DNA from: Bacteroidota bacterium
GTDB taxonomy: Bacteria; Bacteroidota; Bacteroidia; Cytophagales; Hymenobacteraceae
Assembly: GCA_023424725.1 (NCBI GenBank)
Contig: JAFADQ010000392.1
Location: 1-9,835 of the forward strand
Direction of reading: 5' to 3'
DNA length: 9,835 nucleotides
Under the pieces are notes generated by a model. The model had not been told where the DNA came from. It made no database searches and saw nothing but the letters and a program-made list of their open reading frames with translations. Below, one piece after another: positions 5,695-9,835 of this stretch. Made by a program: the position numbers and the translations under genes. Positions within the stretch are counted from its first letter, which is position 1, and the number at the start of each line of letters is the position of its first letter.

Positions 5695-6360
5695 TCAGCC
5701 TGCCGGTTCAGTATCAGAAACAATAGTATTAGATTTAACGGGAGAAGAAACAGGTTTATTTACCGCGAAGAATTTCTCTGTAATTTTTACGCCTTGCGCC
5801 GTGCAAATTCCGCGCACAAGGTGCAGGTAAATGGTTTTATATACCTCGCTTATCTGGTAACCGGCGGCTGGAAACAACGCCTGATCTAGCAATACGTTTA
5901 CCTGGCCCAGAATAATGCGGGTGATAATGTCTGGGTTAAGGTTATTGCAAAACAAATCTTCTTTTATACCGCGCTCTATAATTTCGGTTAGCAAGGGCAC
6001 TGTGTAGGTTCTGGAATGATGGAGGTAAAGCTCCCAGGCGGCCGGGTAATGTGCCACCAGATCCTGAAAATAAAGCGGCGAAATTTGCTTTAACTGCTGC
6101 ACACCCTGCGCCAGCAATCCCATTACTTCTTCTACCGCGTTTAGCGACGCATTTAAAATATCGCGGTGCAATTCGCGCTCCTCATCCAGCGATGCCGTTA
6201 TGGCCTGGGTAAGAAGATCTTCTTTGTCTTCGAAAAATTCGTAAAACGTGGCGTTACTTACATTCAGTTTTTTTATTAATGCCTGCTCCGATAAAGATTC
6301 CACTCCATTGGTATGAAAAATATCTATGGCTTCCTGTAAAATGGTATTGTAAAATGACAT
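5695..6360 (-). CDS. TetR/AcrR family transcriptional regulator
   Basis: A 221-residue protein of typical TetR length. The N-terminal DNA-binding domain is clear: helix 1 ILQEAIDIFHTNGVESLS, then a helix-turn-helix at about residues 24-45 with the characteristic NVSNATFYEFFEDKEDLL, followed by the usual DKEDLL...AITASLDEE linker helix. The C-terminal helical ligand domain (about 55-190) is divergent, and the last 25 residues are a polar Ser/Pro/Thr-rich tail. Ligand and targets cannot be read from the sequence. TetR proteins usually repress their own promoter and a neighbour; here the neighbour upstream on the same strand is the cruF-like carotenoid gene, 246 bp away. The intervening DNA has repeats listed separately. 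Control of carotenoid genes is possible but unsupported. Its ATG has an unusually good Shine-Dalgarno site. Confidence 0.9.
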   Translation of the reverse strand: MSFYNTILQEAIDIFHTNGVESLSEQALIKKLNVSNATFYEFFEDKEDLLTQAITASLDEERELHRDILNASLNAVEEVMGLLAQGVQQLKQISPLYFQDLVAHYPAAWELYLHHSRTYTVPLLTEIIERGIKEDLFCNNLNPDIITRIILGQVNVLLDQALFPAAGYQISEVYKTIYLHLVRGICTAQGVKITEKFFAVNKPVSSPVKSNTIVSDTEPAG

Positions 6361-6363
6361 TGC

Positions 6364-6371
6364 TTCCTCCC
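6364..6371 (-). promoter_or_regulatory. Shine-Dalgarno site of the tetR-family gene
   Basis: On the minus strand GGGAGGAA ends three bases before the ATG at 6358-6360, so the GGAGG core sits five bases upstream of the start. Most Bacteroidota genes, including the others here, lack such a site. It fixes the start of this gene at 6360. Confidence 0.6.
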
Positions 6372-6465
6372 TTTCTTTCCCGGCTTCTCCGAAATACTGG
6401 CCCTTTGCAATTTAAACATATAGCTACCGCTAAATATAGAATTACTTAAACCCCTATAGACTTGT

Positions 6466-6544
6466 ACGTTGTAGGGTTACACTCAAAACAGGCCAAAACG
6501 TTGTACTATTTCAAGAAAATCGACCTCTCTTTTTCGAGTAACCC
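6466..6544. promoter_or_regulatory. Repeats in the tetR upstream region (possible operator)
   Basis: In the 246-bp gap between the tetR-family gene and the carotenoid gene, ACGTTGTA occurs twice in the same orientation (6466-6473 and 6498-6505), 32 bp apart, about three helical turns. GGGTTAC (6474-6480) also has an inverted partner GTAACCC at 6538-6544. Spacing on one face of the helix is what cooperative binding sites show. TetR operators are usually compact palindromes, so assignment to this regulator is tentative. I see no gene in the gap. Confidence 0.3.
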
Positions 6545-6606
6545 AGAATAATTAGTTAAATATCAGCAGTTTCTTATTTATATTAACGCTGGCTGGGGGC
6601 AGCAAA

Positions 6607-7245
6607 TTATGCTATAATTCCAATATTGAGAAGTAAAAAAAACAGGGTTTGAATAATAAGTAACCACGGCGCCAGATTGTTTTGCTTACCGAAGGGCATT
6701 AGCTGAAAAAGTACCTGTAAAACCAGCGCCACACCAAACCAGCCTATAAAGTTACTTACCGGGATATCGTTGCCATTCCAACTCCAAAAATCGAACTGTA
6801 TCGCTACCGGTTCTATCAGCATATCGAGCGCTACCATAAGCAAAGCGGCGCCCAAAACTCTGAGCGGCAGCGGCACTCTGGCCAGGCTAAACAAACTGCC
6901 GGTAGCATACACCAGCATAAGCCAGTTAAGGCCAATCAGCAATGGCACATCCAGCACTTTGTAGCCCAGCGATTCTCCATAAGAATACTCGCCAAAAATA
7001 AGCCCGGTATGTATGCCCGCCACCTCTGCAAAAAAGCCGAAAAAAGCACAAACCAATACAAAAATTATAAAACACGGCCGCCAATCGCGATGAAAAGCAA
7101 ACAACAAAATATTGCTTACGATAAGGTTAAAAGGAGTAAGCCGCTGAAAGCTCTCGGTTTGGCCGCTAAACAGCAAGCCCCAAATACCTACCGCGTGCAA
7201 CACAAGTAAGATAAAAATAGCAGCGGGCAATAAATAGGGCTTCAT
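6607..7245 (-). CDS. cruF: Carotenoid 1,2-hydratase, CruF family (DUF422)
   Basis: A 212-residue integral membrane protein with about seven hydrophobic segments (roughly 4-26, 36-51, 57-77, 99-120, 128-148, 162-182, 191-211). Family marks of CruF/DUF422 are visible: FFAEVAGIHTG (about 71-81) and FGEYSYGE, ALDMLIEPVA (acidic residues in a membrane segment, about 139-148), FDFWSWNG, and VSNFIGWFGV near 163-172. CruF adds water to the psi end of carotenoids such as gamma-carotene to give the 1'-hydroxy-1',2'-dihydro end group. The CrtD-type desaturase gene upstream would act on that product, which supports the call. The gene starts at the ATG 7243-7245, preceded by an A/C-rich leader rather than a Shine-Dalgarno site. 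The 191-bp gap from crtD contains a terminator-like hairpin, so the two may not be simply co-transcribed. Confidence 0.88.
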   Translation of the reverse strand: MKPYLLPAAIFILLVLHAVGIWGLLFSGQTESFQRLTPFNLIVSNILLFAFHRDWRPCFIIFVLVCAFFGFFAEVAGIHTGLIFGEYSYGESLGYKVLDVPLLIGLNWLMLVYATGSLFSLARVPLPLRVLGAALLMVALDMLIEPVAIQFDFWSWNGNDIPVSNFIGWFGVALVLQVLFQLMPFGKQNNLAPWLLIIQTLFFLLLNIGIIA

Positions 7246-7249
7246 TAAA

Positions 7250-7280
7250 TTGATTGTTGTTTGATAATTGTTGATTGTTG
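7250..7280. repeat. TTGATTGTTG direct repeat in the cruF leader
   Basis: TTGATTGTTG occurs at 7250-7259 and 7271-7280, separated by a related TTTGATAATTG. On the coding strand of cruF this reads as CAACAATCAA units directly in front of the ATG, an unstructured A/C-rich leader that could help ribosome loading in the absence of a Shine-Dalgarno site. That role is inference. Confidence 0.5.
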
Positions 7281-7315
7281 GGCTGCGGCGGTCGTTTTTT
7301 AAGCCATTGCAGGGT

Positions 7316-7354
7316 AAAACGCTTCCAGGTCTGAAAAAGACGCTGGAAGGTTTT
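7316..7354 (-). terminator. Terminator-like hairpin between crtD and cruF
   Basis: Bases 7316-7332 pair with 7338-7354: an outer AAAAC/GTTTT, a middle CTTCCAG/CTGGAAG and an inner GTCT/AGAC, around a loop of GAAAA, with one bulged G on each side (7321 and 7342). That is about 16 base pairs with A-rich and T-rich flanks, so it could act in either direction. On the minus strand it lies between the crtD stop and cruF and would cut or reduce read-through into cruF. The T-run on that side is only four bases, so termination may be partial. Confidence 0.5.
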
Positions 7355-7370
7355 CCGGAAGCACCGTAAC

Positions 7371-7382
7371 TTTACCGGTAAA
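7371..7382. repeat. 12-bp perfect palindrome TTTACCGGTAAA
   Basis: TTTACCGGTAAA reads the same on both strands and lies between the hairpin at 7316-7354 and the octamer array at 7388-7411. It is followed by further As on the plus strand. It may be a protein-binding site or the end of a small mobile repeat; there is no further support for either. Confidence 0.5.
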
Positions 7383-7387
7383 AAATA

Positions 7388-7411
7388 TCCACTCATCCAC
7401 TCATCCACTCA
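7388..7411. repeat. Tandem octamer array (TCCACTCA x3) after crtD
   Basis: Three perfect copies of the same 8-bp unit found at 1-40, in the same orientation, starting 25 bp beyond the crtD stop codon. The unit again reads TGAGTGGA in the direction of the upstream gene. An 80-codon minus-strand frame that starts inside the array (7408) owes its first residues (MDEWMSG) to the repeat and overlaps cruF, so it is not a gene. Confidence 0.9.
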
Positions 7412-7415
7412 TCAA

Positions 7416-7440
7416 GGGCAGGCACAAGACCAGCCCCTAC
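7416..7440 (-). repeat. REP-like hairpin beginning with GTAG that supplies the crtD stop
   Basis: On the minus strand this 25-base element is GTAG, then GGGCTGG, a seven-base loop TCTTGTG, then CCTGCCC. The two arms pair over seven positions with one T-T mismatch. A 5' GTAG followed by a GC-rich imperfect hairpin is the hallmark of REP elements mobilised by REP-associated tyrosine transposases (RAYT). The TAG of the GTAG (7437-7439) is the stop codon of crtD. From memory, similar GTAG-GGGCAGG hairpins are scattered through Bacteroidota and other genomes. No RAYT gene is in the window, and one copy cannot prove a repeat. Confidence 0.6.
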
Positions 7441-8906
7441 GCACCATCTTGCTGCACCAAACCGGCAACTATTTTGGCCGAAAGCAAACACAAAGGTATG
7501 CCGCCGCCCGGATGCACGCTGCCGCCGCAAAAGTAAAGTCCGCGAATATGGCTGCTGAAATTTGGGTGCCGCAGAAACGCCGCAAACCGGTTGTTAGATG
7601 CCGCCCCGTACAATGCGCCCAAATGCGACGATGTTTTGGCCTCTATAGAGCGCGGATCCAGTATGGTTTCGCTTACGATGTTTGCCCGTATTTTGGTTTG
7701 CAGTTGCGCGGTAAGTTTGGCTAATACGTTTTCGCGGGTTTGGTTAATAAGCTCATCCCAGTTTTGGCCGGTGTTGGCGGGCACGTTTACCATTACAAAC
7801 CAGTTTTCGGAGCCTGCGGGCGCATGGGCTGGTGTAAGTTTAGAGGTGATGTTGATGTACACCGTGGGGTCGTGAGAGATGGTTTGCCGGTTAAATATGC
7901 AGTCGAACTCGTGCTTGTAATCCTGGCTGAAAAAAATGTTGTGCAGATCTAATTCCGGAAACTGCCGGTTTATTCCCCAATAAAAAATAAGCGCCGAGCT
8001 GCTTTTTGGTTGCTCCAGGGTTTTTTGCGGGGCGGGGCAGCCGGGCAGCAGGTTTTTGTACGTAGGGTACACATCGGCATTACTAATTACAATATCGGCT
8101 TTGTATTTTCCGTGGCTGGTTTCTACTCCGGTTGCTTTTTTGCCGTGCACTAAAATACGCTTTACCGGTTCTTCCATCCTAAAAATAACCCCCAGCTCTT
8201 TGGCCAGCTTTACCAGGCTTTGGGTTATGCTGTGCATGCCGCCATCGGGGTAAAAAGCGCCTATGCCATGCTCCAGATGCGGAATAATATTTAGCGTGGC
8301 CGGCGCCGCATAAGGGTTAGAGCCGTTGTAAGTAGCAAACCTGTTAAGCAACTGCACAAACTTTGCGTTGCTGAAAGCTGTGCTGTTGGCGCCGTGCATG
8401 GTTTGCATTAAGCCTAAATCGCGCACCGCGAATAAAGTTTTAAGCACGTCTTTAGATAAATAGGTGCTTGTTTTGTGCAGCGATTTGTTCAGGAAAGTAT
8501 CGGCGGTGGCGTTATAAATGCGGGCGCTTTTGTTAAAGAACTCCCGCGCCTTGTTTTTTGGCACCCGCAGCTTTTCTTCCAGCTCTGTAAAAAACTTTTC
8601 CTGGTCGGCGAAGGCGGTAAGGCGGGTGCCGTCGGGCCAGAAATAGCGGGTAATTTCGGTTAGCTTTTGGTACCGGAAATAATCCTGAGGGTTTTGGCCG
8701 GCAATGGTAAAAAGCTCGTCTACCAAAGCAGGCAAGGTAAACAAAGACGGGCCCGCATCGAACCGGAACCCATCTTTTTCTAAAGCCGTGAGCTTGCCAC
8801 CCATGTAAGCGTTGGCCTCAAATACCTGTACATTAAAACCCTGGGCTGCCAACCGTATGGCCGTGGCAATTCCGGCAATTCCGGCACCTATAATTATGGC
8901 TTTCAT
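7437..8906 (-). CDS. crtD: 1-hydroxycarotenoid 3,4-desaturase (CrtD type, phytoene desaturase family)
   Basis: A 489-residue FAD-dependent oxidase/desaturase of the CrtI family. The N-terminal dinucleotide fold is intact: GAGIAG (7-12), the ribose-binding Glu30, GGKL (36-39) and FDAGPS (49-54). The C-terminal FAD motif CGGSVHPGGGIPLCLLSAKIV (460-480) is complete, and length is normal. FTLPALVDELFTIAGQNPQDYFRYQKL and the GIP-LCLLSAKI ending resemble Bacteroidota CrtD rather than phytoene desaturase CrtI. CrtD introduces the 3,4 double bond in 1-hydroxylated ends during flexixanthin, myxol or saproxanthin synthesis. The adjacent CruF-type hydratase makes exactly that substrate. The SRPBCC gene ends 45 bp upstream on the same strand, so the two are probably one operon. 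The stop codon is provided by a REP-like element. A CrtI phytoene desaturase is the main alternative. Confidence 0.87.
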   Translation of the reverse strand: MKAIIIGAGIAGIATAIRLAAQGFNVQVFEANAYMGGKLTALEKDGFRFDAGPSLFTLPALVDELFTIAGQNPQDYFRYQKLTEITRYFWPDGTRLTAFADQEKFFTELEEKLRVPKNKAREFFNKSARIYNATADTFLNKSLHKTSTYLSKDVLKTLFAVRDLGLMQTMHGANSTAFSNAKFVQLLNRFATYNGSNPYAAPATLNIIPHLEHGIGAFYPDGGMHSITQSLVKLAKELGVIFRMEEPVKRILVHGKKATGVETSHGKYKADIVISNADVYPTYKNLLPGCPAPQKTLEQPKSSSALIFYWGINRQFPELDLHNIFFSQDYKHEFDCIFNRQTISHDPTVYINITSKLTPAHAPAGSENWFVMVNVPANTGQNWDELINQTRENVLAKLTAQLQTKIRANIVSETILDPRSIEAKTSSHLGALYGAASNNRFAAFLRHPNFSSHIRGLYFCGGSVHPGGGIPLCLLSAKIVAGLVQQDGA

Positions 8907-8951
8907 GCATTAATTTTTGGGCAAAAAACAGAGCCTGTTAAGATAAAATAA

Positions 8952-9416
8952 TTACCGGCCAAACCAGCTTTTATATTTTGGCACCCGATTTGCAAACTGA
9001 TACCGCAGAACAGGAAAAAGCAACCAATCGGCAAGCAAAAATCCGGTGCTGAAATAAATTTCATCGGTAATACGGGATTTATTTTCGGATAGCCGTGTTA
9101 CCAGGTGCCTGTGTTGCCATTTCTTTAGCGGCCAGGGCAGCTTTTCGCCGTGGTCGGTAAACCAGGCTTCGGTTCCGGTTATTTGCCGCTCTATTATTCT
9201 GGCCGACCAAAGTACAGAAAAACCCGCAGCCGAGAGTTGCACCTCTACCACATCGCCGGGAGAGCTGCCATCGAAACGGAGTAGCGTAAATGCCGGAAAT
9301 GCGGGCGCCAGGTACACAAAAAGATCCTGGTTAAAACGGCCTAACACCTCGCGGTAGTTGCCCTGCACAATGGTGTGTAACACAAGCTGCATATACATAG
9401 CAACACCTGCGGGCAT
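8952..9416 (-). CDS. SRPBCC-family protein of the carotenoid cluster
   Basis: A soluble protein of up to 154 residues with no signal peptide. Its pattern fits the SRPBCC (START/Bet v1-like) fold: an N-terminal strand MQLVLHTIVQG, a helix YREVLGRFNQDLFVYL, then a curved sheet with FTDHGEKLPWPLKKWQHRH (about 86-104), and the helix FLLADWLLFPVLRYQF before a basic tail. I remember close relatives next to crtD/cruF/crtZ-type genes in Bacteroidota, but no function has been established to my knowledge; such folds bind hydrophobic ligands, so carotenoid binding or handling is a reasonable guess. Starts at Met1 (9416), Met7 (9398) or Met9 (9392) are possible. Relatives begin near Met9, and an AGGTG lies five bases before Met7, so Met1 may be too long. 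crtD follows 45 bp downstream. Confidence 0.75.
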   Translation of the reverse strand: MPAGVAMYMQLVLHTIVQGNYREVLGRFNQDLFVYLAPAFPAFTLLRFDGSSPGDVVEVQLSAAGFSVLWSARIIERQITGTEAWFTDHGEKLPWPLKKWQHRHLVTRLSENKSRITDEIYFSTGFLLADWLLFPVLRYQFANRVPKYKSWFGR

Positions 9417-9477
9417 TAAAAGTTAGTTCTTAAAAAATTATAGTTACAGATAGCAAAATAATTCTTAATTTTATACA

Positions 9478-9835
9478 ATGTTTTTGCACACACACACTTT
9501 TAGGTTAGCCGGCTTGCTGGCTTTGCTATTAACTACAAATCAGTTAGTTGCGCAAAAATCTGCCACTTCGGCTGCCATGCCTGTATTATTGGCCTCTGCA
9601 GGTCACGATACAATTGGCTCCTCCAAAAAAACCAAAACAGAGACCGATGCCAGCGCGGCTTACCGCACTCCCGATTACGACAAGCCCGAGACCTATACCG
9701 AAAGGCCAATTGAAATAAAATCTGGCGAATTTGTGTTGCCAGCAATATTAACCATGCCCGCCGGAAAAACGTCGGTGCCGCTGGTGGTGCTGGTGCACGA
9801 TGCCGGCCCGCACGATAAAGACATGACCGTAGGCG
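9478..9835 (+). CDS. Secreted alpha/beta hydrolase (5' part; cut by window edge)
   Basis: An open frame from ATG 9478 runs off the right edge after 119 codons. Residues 1 to about 25 form a signal peptide (basic FRLAGLLALLL core ending LVAQ). A variable linker rich in Ser, Thr and Lys follows. From about residue 65 the sequence YRTPDYDKPETYTERPIEIKS-GEFVLPAILTMPAGK, then VPLVVLVHDAGPHDKDMTVG, matches secreted alpha/beta hydrolases of the dienelactone-hydrolase/BAAT-like group. There the conserved block is usually VLVHGSGPxDRDE. Here Gly after His is Asp and the end is KDM, a modest departure near the oxyanion hole. The nucleophile Ser and catalytic His lie beyond the window. It is transcribed divergently from the SRPBCC gene with a 61-bp AT-rich gap; no clear promoter match was found there. 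Confidence 0.75.
   Translation, partial: MFLHTHTFRLAGLLALLLTTNQLVAQKSATSAAMPVLLASAGHDTIGSSKKTKTETDASAAYRTPDYDKPETYTERPIEIKSGEFVLPAILTMPAGKTSVPLVVLVHDAGPHDKDMTVG

Noticed and set aside
6590..6606. GCTG/CAGC stem just after the cruF stop as terminator
   Set aside because: Only four base pairs and no T-run follows on the minus strand.
7166..7408. 80-codon minus-strand frame starting in the octamer array
   Set aside because: Its first residues (MDEWMSG) come from the tandem repeat and its remainder spans hairpins and overlaps the start of cruF out of frame; no protein-like pattern.
7449..8663. Several plus-strand frames of 62-94 codons inside crtD
   Set aside because: Antisense shadows of a full-length, motif-complete desaturase gene.
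9487..9497. CA dinucleotide run at the start of the hydrolase gene as a phase-variation switch
   Set aside because: Only about five and a half copies, coding for His-Thr in a plausible signal peptide start; too short to argue for slippage.

Overview
The window looks like a chromosome segment from a Bacteroidota species, most likely order Cytophagales (a pigmented Hymenobacteraceae/Pontibacter-like bacterium). This rests on the gene content: a flexixanthin/myxol-type carotenoid desaturase beside a CruF-type hydratase, small outer-membrane beta-barrel proteins, a DUF6952-like small protein, and near-absence of Shine-Dalgarno sites. Candidate promoters of the Bacteroidota TTTG / TAnnTTTG type point the same way. 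The genus assignment is inference.

Layout from left to right. 1-1909: a fused NADH-quinone oxidoreductase subunit C/D gene on the minus strand, whose stop codon sits inside a tandem array of an 8-bp repeat cut by the window edge. 2154-3710: two tandem paralogous outer-membrane beta-barrel genes (minus). The left one is intact; the right one is interrupted by one in-frame TAA with no other damage. 3861-5536: a plus-strand group with a DUF3365 haem-binding lipoprotein, a thioredoxin-like protein with a CGNC active site, and a DUF6952-like small protein. The last is preceded by a 352-bp gene-free stretch holding a candidate promoter and a strong hairpin. 5695-6360: a TetR-family regulator (minus). 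6607-9416: part of a carotenoid cluster on the minus strand, in transcription order an SRPBCC-family protein, a CrtD-type 1-hydroxycarotenoid 3,4-desaturase and a CruF-type carotenoid 1,2-hydratase. 9478 to the right edge: the 5' part of a secreted alpha/beta hydrolase (plus).

How the genes fit together. CruF would hydrate the psi end of an acyclic or monocyclic carotenoid, and CrtD would then desaturate the 3,4 bond of that hydroxylated end. This is the pair of steps that makes the acyclic half of flexixanthin- or myxol-like pigments. The SRPBCC protein lies 45 bp upstream of crtD and probably shares its transcript, but its role is unknown. The thioredoxin-like and DUF6952-like genes are plausibly a thiol-redox pair. 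NuoCD belongs to respiratory complex I; its upstream neighbour is not nuoA or nuoB.

The most distinctive signals are not genes. The same octamer (TCCACTCA on the plus strand) forms tandem arrays immediately after two minus-strand genes, nuoCD and crtD. At crtD, a REP-like hairpin beginning with GTAG supplies the stop codon. The 190 bp between crtD and cruF is a stack of REP-like hairpin, octamer array, 12-bp palindrome and terminator-like stem-loop. I did not find a defence system, CRISPR array, transposase, tRNA or rRNA. I see no convincing wholly new system here.
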